From the NCBI GenBank assembly GCA_963790585.1, contig CAWBOY010000006.1, forward strand, positions 310,001 through 374,000: a stretch of 64,000 nt of DNA, given 5' to 3'. The notes under the pieces were generated by a model, which made no database searches, was not told where the DNA came from, and saw only the letters and a program-made list of their open reading frames with translations. Each line of letters begins with the position of its first letter. Position 1 is the first letter of the stretch. Positions 21,821-30,600 of the stretch are shown one piece after another. This DNA is from CAWBOY01 sp963790585 (GTDB taxonomy: Bacteria > Planctomycetota > Planctomycetia > Gemmatales > Gemmataceae). The position numbers were made by a program, and so were the translations under genes.

Positions 21821-22855
21821 ATGAAATCCTTTCGTCTAGCCTTCGCGCTAACCCTGGCGCTGACTGTTTCTCTCACAGGTTGCGGAGGCGGCGGTGGCGC
21901 CTCCGACCTGCCGCGGGTCGGTTTTGTCACCAATAATCGCGAAGACTTTTGGAAGATCGCCGAAGTCGGTGCAAAAAAGGCCGCGGCTGACGAGAAAGTC
22001 GATCTCCAATTCAAGATGCCTGATATCGGAGAAGTGGGCGCTCAGAAAGAGATCATCAAGACCTTGATGAGCATGGGCGTCAAGTCCCTGGCTATCAGCG
22101 TCATTTCTCCCGAAGGACAGAAGGATTACCTCGACGAGATCGCCGGCAAGATTCCGCTCATCACGCAAGACAACGACGCGCCGAACACCAAACGTGTTTG
22201 CTACATCGGCACCAATAACTACGAAGCGGGCATAGCAGCTGGCAAACTCGTCAAAGAAGCTATGCCGGACGGTGGTTTGATCGTTGTCTTCGTCGGCGAT
22301 TTGAAGCCGCTCAACGCACAGGAACGCCGGCAGGGCCTTGTAGATGAGTTGGCCGGAGCCAAGGACACGTCGACCGCGGCGGGCGCTGCGCTCGGGCAGA
22401 AATTTGTCCTTTACCAGTCGTTTACCGATCAACCCCAAGGTCCGAATCTCTGCTACGAGAAGGCGCTTGGCGTCATTACCAGACTGGACGAAGGCCTAGA
22501 GAAGCGGCCGATTTGCATGGTCGGCTTATGGGCCTACAACCCCCCAGCGATCCTGCGCGCGGTCGAGAAAAAGGACAAGGTCGGCAAGATCAAGATAGTT
22601 GGCTTCGATGAGAATGAATCTACTCTCAAGGGCATCGCGTCAGGGGCGATTCACGGCACCATCGTTCAAGACCCCTACGGCTTCGGCGATAAATCGGTGC
22701 GCATGATGGCGGCGTTGGTTCGCGATCCAAAAACCAAGATGCCGAATAACGGCATCCTTTATGTACCGCATCGCGTGATCACGAAAGATGGCGGCGACGG
22801 GAAGATCAAGGTAGACGAATTCCGCGCTGAACTGGATAAACTCCTGGGCAAGTAA
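21821..22855 (+). CDS. Sugar ABC transporter substrate-binding lipoprotein
   Basis: 345 residues, ribose-binding (RbsB-type) periplasmic protein. A signal peptide with lipobox (VSLTGC, Cys about residue 20) indicates a lipoprotein; a glycine run follows. The mature part has the type I binding-protein fold: VGFVTNNREDFWKIAEVG at the start, GGLIVVFVGDLKPLNAQER, IVGFDENESTLKGIASGAIH and GTIVQDPYGFGDKSV near the hinge. ATG 21821 is chosen over GTG 21815 because the signal peptide starts there. The ATPase and permease genes follow directly. The sugar is not identifiable from sequence. Confidence 0.9.
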   Translation: MKSFRLAFALTLALTVSLTGCGGGGGASDLPRVGFVTNNREDFWKIAEVGAKKAAADEKVDLQFKMPDIGEVGAQKEIIKTLMSMGVKSLAISVISPEGQKDYLDEIAGKIPLITQDNDAPNTKRVCYIGTNNYEAGIAAGKLVKEAMPDGGLIVVFVGDLKPLNAQERRQGLVDELAGAKDTSTAAGAALGQKFVLYQSFTDQPQGPNLCYEKALGVITRLDEGLEKRPICMVGLWAYNPPAILRAVEKKDKVGKIKIVGFDENESTLKGIASGAIHGTIVQDPYGFGDKSVRMMAALVRDPKTKMPNNGILYVPHRVITKDGGDGKIKVDEFRAELDKLLGK

Positions 22856-22858
22856 ACT

Positions 22859-24355
22859 ATGCCGCCGCTGATTGAAGCGCGTGGCCTGCGCAAACATTTC
22901 CCCGGCGTCCAGGCGTTGGACGGCGTCTCGATCCGCGTCGAGCCCGGCGAGGTTCTGGCCGTTGTCGGCGAGAATGGGGCGGGTAAATCGACGCTGATGA
23001 AGGTGCTAGCGGGAGTCCACGCGCCTGACGCGGGCGAAATCCTTCTCGATGGCCAGCCGGTGCATTTCACCGGCGTGGCCGACGCCATGCGCCGCGGCAT
23101 CGTCCTGATTCACCAGGAGCTGAACCTGGCCGAGAATCTGGACGTGGCCGCCAATCTTTTCCTGGGCCGCGAGCCGGTTCATGGCGGTTGGCTCGGCTGG
23201 CTCAATCGCCGCGAGCTGCGCGAGCGGTCGCGGACGCTGCTCGAGCGCGTCGGGCTGGAGGTTTCGCCCTCGCAGCGCGTCGGCGATCTGCCGCCCGGGC
23301 AACGGCAGATGGTCGAAATCGCCCGGGCCCTCGGCCTTTCCGCTCGGCTACTCATCATGGATGAGCCGACCTCCAGCCTGACACAGCGCGAGACCGACCG
23401 GCTTGCGGAAGTTATTGACGATCTCAGAAGATCTGGTATATCCGTATTGTACATCTCGCACCGCTTGGCCGAGGTCAAGCGCGTGGCGGACCGTGTCACC
23501 GTTCTGCGCGATGGTCGTAATGCAGGCGAGCTAAAGCGCGAGGAAGTCAATCACGAAGCCCTCGTTCGATTGATGGTCGGCCGCGATCTACGGCAGTTTT
23601 ATCCCAAAAGTCGACCGCCCAATCGTGCCGCTCCCGTCCGACTTCGCGTTCGCAATCTGACTTTCACGGGAGGTTCGAGTCCGACGTCGTTTGAGCTGCG
23701 CGGCGGCGAAATTGTCGGCATGGCGGGGCTTGTCGGTGCCGGTCGAACGGAGATGGCGGAGGCGCTTTTCGGCTTGCGAAAAGTGACCGGCGGCGACGTT
23801 CAGATCGATGGCCGAAATGTCGTTCCTAAACATCCCCGCGATGCAATTGCTTCTGGCCTGTTGCTCGTTCCCGAGGATCGCCGCAAGCACGGTTTGGTGT
23901 TGGAAGAGAACATTCAAGACAATCTGGCACTGCCAAATCTCGAAGATCTCGCCGTGCTGACTTGGGTACCTGGCAATCGCGTGCGACAGTTAGCGAAAGA
24001 TCAGATGGCCCAGCTTCGGGTACGAGCCTCCGGACCGCGCCAAATCTCTGGACAATTATCGGGCGGCAATCAGCAGAAGGTTGTGTTGGGAAAATGGCTC
24101 GCGCGAATGCCGCGCGTATTGATTCTTGACGAGCCGACGCGCGGAGTCGATGTCGGCGCGCGCAGTGAGATCTATCTCTTAATGGATAAGCTCGCCTCGG
24201 AAGGCGTCGCCATCCTGATGATCTCGAGCGACCTTGAAGAAGTCCTCGGTATGAGTGACCGTGTCCTCGTGCTACATGAGGGGCGCCTGGCTGGTGAGCT
24301 GACGCGCGAGGCAATGACAGAGGAATCGGTCATGCGCCTGGCGACGGGTGGGTGA
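22859..24355 (+). CDS. Sugar ABC transporter ATPase, RbsA-type tandem
   Basis: 498 residues with two ABC domains. Domain 1 has Walker A VVGENGAGKSTLMK, signature LPPGQRQMVEIARAL and Walker B LLIMDEPTSSL. Domain 2 has a degenerate Walker A (GLVGAGRTEMAEALFG), signature LSGGNQQKVVLGKWL and Walker B LILDEPTRGVDVG, as is normal in RbsA, XylG and MglA. It starts three bases after the binding-protein stop, indicating an operon; the permease gene is 64 bases on. The protein is cytosolic and drives the import of a monosaccharide. Confidence 0.92.
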   Translation: MPPLIEARGLRKHFPGVQALDGVSIRVEPGEVLAVVGENGAGKSTLMKVLAGVHAPDAGEILLDGQPVHFTGVADAMRRGIVLIHQELNLAENLDVAANLFLGREPVHGGWLGWLNRRELRERSRTLLERVGLEVSPSQRVGDLPPGQRQMVEIARALGLSARLLIMDEPTSSLTQRETDRLAEVIDDLRRSGISVLYISHRLAEVKRVADRVTVLRDGRNAGELKREEVNHEALVRLMVGRDLRQFYPKSRPPNRAAPVRLRVRNLTFTGGSSPTSFELRGGEIVGMAGLVGAGRTEMAEALFGLRKVTGGDVQIDGRNVVPKHPRDAIASGLLLVPEDRRKHGLVLEENIQDNLALPNLEDLAVLTWVPGNRVRQLAKDQMAQLRVRASGPRQISGQLSGGNQQKVVLGKWLARMPRVLILDEPTRGVDVGARSEIYLLMDKLASEGVAILMISSDLEEVLGMSDRVLVLHEGRLAGELTREAMTEESVMRLATGG

Positions 24356-24367
24356 GATGGGCCGCGG

Positions 24368-24395
24368 ACCCCCGGCAAACCCGGGGCAATGTAGG
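24368..24395. repeat. Diverged single arm of the CCCCCGGC repeat
   Basis: CCCGGCAAACCCGGGGC here aligns with the right arm of the inverted repeat at 20988-21060, continuing into a similar A/T-rich tail. It lies between the ATPase and permease genes and may be a decayed copy. Confidence 0.5.
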
Positions 24396-24419
24396 TGACG
24401 ACAAAGCAACGGAGTCGGC

Positions 24420-25382
24420 ATGAATCGGCTGGTCGGTGTGATCGTGATGGTGTCGCTACTCTACGGCGCTCTAATGTGTTCGGACCCGGCGGCGCGCTCC
24501 GTGGCCAATCATCGAGACATTGCCACATTGCTGGGCTTCTATGGCATTCTCACGCTCGGCGCGGGGGTGCTGATTATTTCAGGCGGCATCGACCTATCCA
24601 TCGGCGCAGTGATAGCGCTCGGGTCTGTATGTTTTGGCCTGCTGCTCGACAAACAAGTCCCGCCGTGGCTGGCGACGCTGATCGTCATGGCGGGCGGCGC
24701 GGTCATAGGGCTCATTCATGGCGTGCTCGTGACCTGGCTGCGGCTACAGCCTTTTCTCGTGACTTTGTGCGGCTTGTTCATCTATCGGGGCCTGGCGCAG
24801 TGGGCCAGTCCGTTCAGCGTTGATTTGCCGCCACGCAAGACGCCGGCTGAGTTCCAACACCAGGTCAAGGCGTTTGAGGCGCTCATGGTCGGGTCGTGGA
24901 ACGGCATCCCGTGCCAACTTATCATCTTATTGGGAATAGCAATTGTCTTAGGTCTCTTCTTGCATGGCACCAAGTATGGCCGCTATCTCTTCGCCATTGG
25001 CCACAACGAAGAAGCAGCCCGTTATGCCGGCATCCCAACTGCACGGTATAAGATTTTTGCCTATGTCCTCTGCTCGACGCTCGCTGGCTTGGGAAGCGTG
25101 TTGTTCATTCTCGAAAATGGCTCGGCAAACGCGACTGTCGCGGGCACGTTTTACGAGCTATTCGCCGTAACTGGCGCGGTCGTCGGCGGCTGTAGTCTAC
25201 GCGGCGGCGAAGGAACGATTCCTGGAATGGTCTTGGGTGCTTCCGTGTTGCCACTGCTGCGCAAACTTTGCAGCTTTTATCGAGCATCGAATGAAATAGA
25301 ATTCGCCGTCATCGGCGGCGCCCTACTGCTGGGAACGATCGTCGACGAATTGCTACGCCGCCGCTCCGCGAAACGCGGATAA
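24420..25382 (+). CDS. Sugar ABC transporter permease, RbsC-type
   Basis: 320 residues, strongly hydrophobic, with about eight to ten membrane helices. The conserved cytoplasmic loop that contacts the ATPase (GRYLFAIGHNEEAARYAGIP) is clear, as are LIISGGIDLSIGAVIALGSV near the front and AVTGAVVGGCSLRGGEGTIP later. The start is preceded by GGAG. This completes a canonical binding protein-ATPase-permease operon for a sugar. A hairpin repeat follows the stop codon at 25411. Confidence 0.9.
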   Translation: MNRLVGVIVMVSLLYGALMCSDPAARSVANHRDIATLLGFYGILTLGAGVLIISGGIDLSIGAVIALGSVCFGLLLDKQVPPWLATLIVMAGGAVIGLIHGVLVTWLRLQPFLVTLCGLFIYRGLAQWASPFSVDLPPRKTPAEFQHQVKAFEALMVGSWNGIPCQLIILLGIAIVLGLFLHGTKYGRYLFAIGHNEEAARYAGIPTARYKIFAYVLCSTLAGLGSVLFILENGSANATVAGTFYELFAVTGAVVGGCSLRGGEGTIPGMVLGASVLPLLRKLCSFYRASNEIEFAVIGGALLLGTIVDELLRRRSAKRG

Positions 25383-25410
25383 CAAGCGCGAAGACAACCG
25401 GTCAGTTGCA

Positions 25411-25477
25411 TGCATGCGTGCCATGCTTTGGTACTCCAAAGCATGCTTTCGAGTACGAAAGTATGGCACCCGCAGCG
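25411..25477. repeat. AGTA-loop hairpin repeat, composite copy (copy 2)
   Basis: Contains GTGCCATGCTTTGG paired with CCAAAGCATG, followed by a second small stem CTTTCG-AGTA-CGAAAG. Outer bases (GTGCCAT and ATGGCAC) pair too. It looks like two copies fused and partly decayed. Confidence 0.7.
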
Positions 25478-25682
25478 TTGGCAAAGGACATCTGTCTCAT
25501 TCTTGCCCGACGATGATAGGCATCAAGATAACGCTTATCTTCTCACGTTTCGAATCAAGGCGCGCAACGAATCCGCAAAGGCGCCTCATCCTCCTGATCG
25601 TTTCATGATGACACAACCTATTTCTATTAAACGACTTAGACCATTCTTGCATCCGTCATTCGTACAGTCTTGGGGGGGAAGG

Positions 25683-25721
25683 AATTCGTTCAGGGGTTGT
25701 GTGTGTAGCGCGCAACGAATT
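25683..25721. repeat. AATTCGTT/AACGAATT hairpin with GGGGTTGT loop motif (copy 2)
   Basis: Same 8-base arms as at 11704-11745, loop beginning CAGGGGTTGT. It lies in the ~500-base gap upstream of the secreted protein gene at 25879. Confidence 0.7.
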
Positions 25722-25878
25722 TGTTGAGGACAAGCGTAGTAAAGTCGTCGAAGCTATCGCTTGCACAATAAACTACGACATGCTGACACCACGCCCATCC
25801 TTACGGGGTATGTCCGTTGCATCGTCCACCCTAAAACTTCAATCCCCTCACCAGAATTGTCTTAAAGGAGTTGTTTCT

Positions 25879-27492
25879 ATGAAGTCTCGTATTTTCATCT
25901 GGGCGTTGTTCCTCTGCGCCCTCTGCATCCCACAAAACGTTCGCGCCGCCGACGACAAGTTGTCGCGTCAATCCGTGATCGTGCGCATCGCGGCGGTAGA
26001 CGAACTGGTCGCCGACGGCAAATACCTGGCGGAGTTCGCGGGCCAAAAAGATCAAGCCGAGCAGGTCGAGAAATATCTGAAGTCGCTCTCCGGCGACAAG
26101 GGATTGAACGGTCTCGATACCAAAAAACCCATGGGAGCCTATGCCAGAGTGGGCCCGCGCTACCTTGATAGCGAGGTGCTCGTCCTATTGCCCATCGCGG
26201 ACCAAAAGGCCTTTCTTGACTTCATCACTGCGGCAGGTCTTACGCCCGAGAAAGACGGTGATTCTTACAAGGTTACACTTCCGGGCTCGCCAATCCCGAC
26301 TTACTTCGCGTTTGCCAATGGTTATCTGTATGCCACAATTCTCGACGCTGATCTGCTCAAGAAGGAAAAACTCATTGCGCCGGAGATTGTTTTCGCGCCG
26401 GCTGAGATGGGTACACTTTCGCTGACAGTAAACGGCGAAGGAATTCCCGACGAGATCAAAAAGGTCGTTCTAGGCTTCGTGGGCAACGCCCTCGGTGCCG
26501 AGAAAACAAAGAGCGAACCCAAGGAGACGCCGGCTCAGAAAAAACTCCGCATCGGCGCTCTTGATTCGATCGGCGACGCGCTTCGCATGGTGATCGAACA
26601 AGGCGGAGTGAGCACGTTGCGCTTGGATATCGATCGCAAGGCGGGCGACGTCAATGTACTGGCCAGCTTTGCCGGCAAGGCGCAGAGCAAACTGGCGGCG
26701 ACGATAGCCGAGTGGAGCAATGGCAAGAGCGTCGGTGCCAGCCTCGTTCGCGGCGATGCCGCGCTTTCTGGAAGTTTGAACGTGGCGTTGCCCGAGAGCC
26801 TGCGAAAGCTCGCGGAGCCGGTGGTTGACGAAATCGTCAAGAAAATGTTGGCCGATACCACCGACGCGAACGCAAAGCCGTTCCTTGAGAAGCTGGCGAA
26901 AGCAATTGTACCGACGCTCAAGAGCGGCAACATCGACGCCGGTTTGTCCGTGAATGGACCAAACGCCGACGGTAAATACACCGCCGTCGCCGGTCTCAAG
27001 GTCAAGGACGGCGGCGCAATCGAAAAGACAGTGAAGGAAATCCTAGTCCAGCTGCCGCCAGACGTGGGCGATAAGATCAAACTGGACAGCGCCAAAGCGG
27101 GAAGCGTCAATATCCATCGCGTCGAAGAGGACAAGAATGCCGATCCGGAAGCCAAGAAGGTTCTCGGCGACCTGGGTTTTTATGTCGCGATTCGGAGCGA
27201 TGCCTTAATTGCCGCAACCGGAGCAGGTTCTTTGGACGCGATCAAGGAAGGTGTTGCCAGCGATCCCAAACCAGCTTTACTACTTCAGATCGACCTGGCT
27301 GTGGCCCGACTAGCGCCGCTGATGGCCCGGGACAACAAGGCAGCCCCGGACGTGGCTAAGCAAGTCTTTGACAAGACCGGAACGGACAAAGTCTCTTTGA
27401 CCGTGGCTGGCGGGAAAGCCTTAACTGTGCGGATCAATGCGAAAGCTCAGTTGCTGAAATTCGTCGTATTGCTGGATCAAGCGAAGAAATGA
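25879..27492 (+). CDS. Exported planctomycete protein, unknown function
   Basis: 537 residues. The start is fixed by AAAGGAG at 25864-25870 and by a signal peptide (MKSRIFIWALFLCALCIPQN, then VRAADD). The long frame upstream of 25879 is not coding in style. The mature protein is rich in Lys, Ala and Asp and looks like a repeated alpha/beta fold without membrane segments: KAFLDFITAAGLTPEKDG early, GFYVAIRSDALIAATGAG and DKTGTDKVSLTVAGG late. This resembles large planctomycete families without known function. It precedes the convergent beta-helix protein cluster and is separated from it by a hairpin repeat. Confidence 0.8.
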   Translation: MKSRIFIWALFLCALCIPQNVRAADDKLSRQSVIVRIAAVDELVADGKYLAEFAGQKDQAEQVEKYLKSLSGDKGLNGLDTKKPMGAYARVGPRYLDSEVLVLLPIADQKAFLDFITAAGLTPEKDGDSYKVTLPGSPIPTYFAFANGYLYATILDADLLKKEKLIAPEIVFAPAEMGTLSLTVNGEGIPDEIKKVVLGFVGNALGAEKTKSEPKETPAQKKLRIGALDSIGDALRMVIEQGGVSTLRLDIDRKAGDVNVLASFAGKAQSKLAATIAEWSNGKSVGASLVRGDAALSGSLNVALPESLRKLAEPVVDEIVKKMLADTTDANAKPFLEKLAKAIVPTLKSGNIDAGLSVNGPNADGKYTAVAGLKVKDGGAIEKTVKEILVQLPPDVGDKIKLDSAKAGSVNIHRVEEDKNADPEAKKVLGDLGFYVAIRSDALIAATGAGSLDAIKEGVASDPKPALLLQIDLAVARLAPLMARDNKAAPDVAKQVFDKTGTDKVSLTVAGGKALTVRINAKAQLLKFVVLLDQAKK

Positions 27493-27516
27493 ATGACGCA
27501 GGCGTAGCAGAAAATG

Positions 27517-27572
27517 GTAGACGCATGTGTGCCATGCTTTGGAGTACCAAAGCATGGCACACATGCGTCTAC
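27517..27572. repeat. Perfect AGTA-loop hairpin repeat (copy 3)
   Basis: 26-base arms (27517-27542 and 27547-27572) are perfect complements around AGTA. The core GTGCCATGCTTT is shared with copies at 4287 and 25411. It lies between two convergent genes and may serve as a bidirectional terminator. Confidence 0.9.
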
Positions 27573-27634
27573 ATAGCTTGCCGTTATTGTCACCTTTCGC
27601 TCCGCGAAAGGCGACGATGATTCTGGCCCAGACT

Positions 27635-30600
27635 TTACGCACCTGCAACGAAGGCACCATTCACATCATTACTGCCGAACGCGCTGAACGATTGCAGGCT
27701 GCCAAAGCTCACTCCATCAAAGACATTGACCAAAGAATCGCCGGTGCTTCCCTTGCCCGTGACAATGTCTCCCGACGCGAACGCGCCGGTGCTGCTTGCC
27801 ACCGGAACCGAACCGACGACCACGCCGCCGCCAAAGGCCGGCTTGCCCGTAGCCGGTGTGTAGGCGACGAACGTTGACATGGCCAAGGAATACGGGTCGA
27901 TCACGGCGACGGTCGGACTTCCACCCGGGCCCGCGCCGACTACCAATCTTTCTCCGGCTGCCGTGGCGACTACAGCAACGTTGTAGCCCCCACCGAAGCC
28001 ACTAAACGGATCGAAGGTCGTCTTGGGAGTAAATGTCATGGTCGATGCACTATAAGTGTAGACATTGATGCTCGTGCTGACCGGGGCGATATAACCACTT
28101 GCCGGAAAGACTTGCGACGTCACAAGGACAGGTGTACCCGTGCCGTAGAGGTCGCCGGCAGCCACTTGGACGCCGTTGGGGATGTTAGCGCTGGGGTAGG
28201 GAGTAAACCCATTGATTAAAATTGGCGTCGTAGTGGAATTAGGAATAAAGAAGGTTCGGACCAGACCCGAAGCATTGGCTGCAGCGCCGGGACCGGTGAT
28301 GATTTCCCAATGAGCGTCTGTGGAGGGCGTTAAATCGGCTGCCGCGATGTAAACACCTCCGGTGAACGAGGGTGATTCTGGATAGGCATTAAAGGTCTGC
28401 AGCAGCGTCCCACTCGTCGTGAAGATTTTCACGATCGGTGAGCCTCCGGGCCCTGCCGCGGCGATGATGTCGGCTGTACCCGTTCCGTATACGTCACCAA
28501 CAGCCACGCGCACCCCGCCCAGGAATCCGCCAAACGGGCTGAACGTCGCGACCGAAGTGCCGGCGGAATTGTAGACATGGATCGACGATGCGATTCCTGG
28601 TCCCGACCCCACAGCGATGAAGCCAAGAGGTTTGGGTGGCGTCTTCTCGACAAAGAGACTGGAACTGAGAGATGTGCTCGCCAAGAACGCGCTGTCGCCG
28701 GAGTAGTATGCTTGGAGTGTGTGCGACCCAGCCGGCGTCGAGAATGACGACGGTTGATAGGAAAAAGTCGCAACTCCGCTGGAGTTCAAGGACACAGTTT
28801 GCAAGAAGTTGCCGTCCACGAAAAACACAACCGATCCAGTCGGCGTGCTAACGGCGCCGCTCGAAGGTGTGACCGTTGCCGTCAGAGTTACGGGCGTCTG
28901 GTCATAAGCGAAGGTCGCACCGAGTTGCAAGGTTGTGGTGGTGGTTGCGGTACTTCCAGTGACATTTACGTTCGAGCTAACACTCTGAACGCGGCCGCCT
29001 GTGCTCGCGTCGGCCGCGACTACAGGGTAACTGCCAATCGCGATACCCATCGCGGTAAGCGTTTTGACGCCCTTGTCCGCGGCGGTGAAAGTAACAGTGG
29101 CCGGGAGATTCAGTAGGCCATTTGTATAGAGCGAAACCGTGCCCGTGTAATTAGTATCAGTGAGATTGGTACCGAACGACGGTGCTAGTAGGGCCGTAAT
29201 GGTAACAGTAAAAGTGGTCGAGTTGAGGATTCCCGTTTGCGGCAACACGACGATCTTGAAACTAGCCGTACCGGTGGACGAAAAGAGATAGGGGTTGTAG
29301 GTAACGGTCCCACTGCCGCCACCTGTAGTTGAATCTACGATCGCCGTCCCCGTTGTCTTGCCAGTCGGCGGAGTATTTGTCGAAACGGTCGGACCGTATG
29401 GGCTGCCCCAGTAATTGCTAGTCGCGTCCAATGTTCCCACACCGTGATCGATGAAGGATGAAGAAGCCTCAAAGGAGTTGTCGTTGAATTTGAAAGTGGA
29501 TCCGTCTACTCCCGTGCCCAAGGATACAGCGGTTGGTGTGGACCGGAAGGCATTCCCGATGGCAGTCACTGTCTCGGTCGCATTCGAGCCGGACGCCACC
29601 GTTACTTGCAAACCAGTAGTGGCGTTGCTAAGCGTGTTTCCTCGGACGAAGGATGTAATGCTGCCGGGTGAACCGTTTCCTAGTTCTTGGGTCGTCAAAA
29701 GAATGCCGGTGCTTGTTGGCACATTGGAAGCGTCGACCGCGTTGCCTAAGAAAGTTGTGGTTCCAGCGTTGGCTCCGTTGATCTGGGTAGAGCCATATTG
29801 GGCGAGACCAAGTTGGAACCCGGTGATCGTATTATACTGGACGGAGACGTTGCCAGCGGCGCCGAGACTGTAGATACCGGTCGGGGAGGTTCCGGTAGGC
29901 GTGGTGATGGTGTTGCCCTGAATTACATCGAAACCGCCGTTCGTGCCCGATCCGACGTTGTCTACATGGATGCCTATGTTCACGCTGCTGATCTTGTTAT
30001 TAATGATGATCGAGCTGATGGCGTTGTTGTCGATAATGCCGGACGTGGCGTTGGAAATCGTGTTGCCAAGGCCCGCGGCGAATGCTGGGGAGGTCGAGCC
30101 GATCACCCCAGTCCCGCCAATGTTGGCAATTCCGGCAGAGAGCGGATCGCCTGCCACGTTGCTAACCGTACTCGACGTGATCGAGAAATTTGTACCGCCG
30201 AGGTTGATGCCGCGATAATACACGTCTTTCACCGTGACGTTTGAAATAGTCGTCCCGCTGAAAGCCGTCGAAGTGCCGTTCTCCACGATGCCATTGCGTG
30301 CATTGATCGATACGTTGTTGACTACACTACCACCAGTCAAATTGGGATTGGCCCCTTCGATCGTCAAATTGTTGATATTGACGCCACTCGCGTCGATCAA
30401 AATGACCGTGCTTGCCCCCGTTGGCAAGACGCCGCTGCCGCCTGGATTCGCGCCGTTAACTGCTGGCTCGAGGATGGTCGTTGCTTGGTTCGTGCCGTTA
30501 AGGACCACCGGTTTGTTGATGTCGTCGTTTTCGACATACGTTCCCACTTGAACATTGATTACGCCACCTGCCGTCACGAGAAGGTTGATGGCTTTTTGAA

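Noticed and set aside
25699..25878. Upstream extension of the secreted protein gene by 60 codons
   Set aside because: A strong AAAGGAG site and a signal peptide place the start at 25879, and the extension covers a hairpin repeat.
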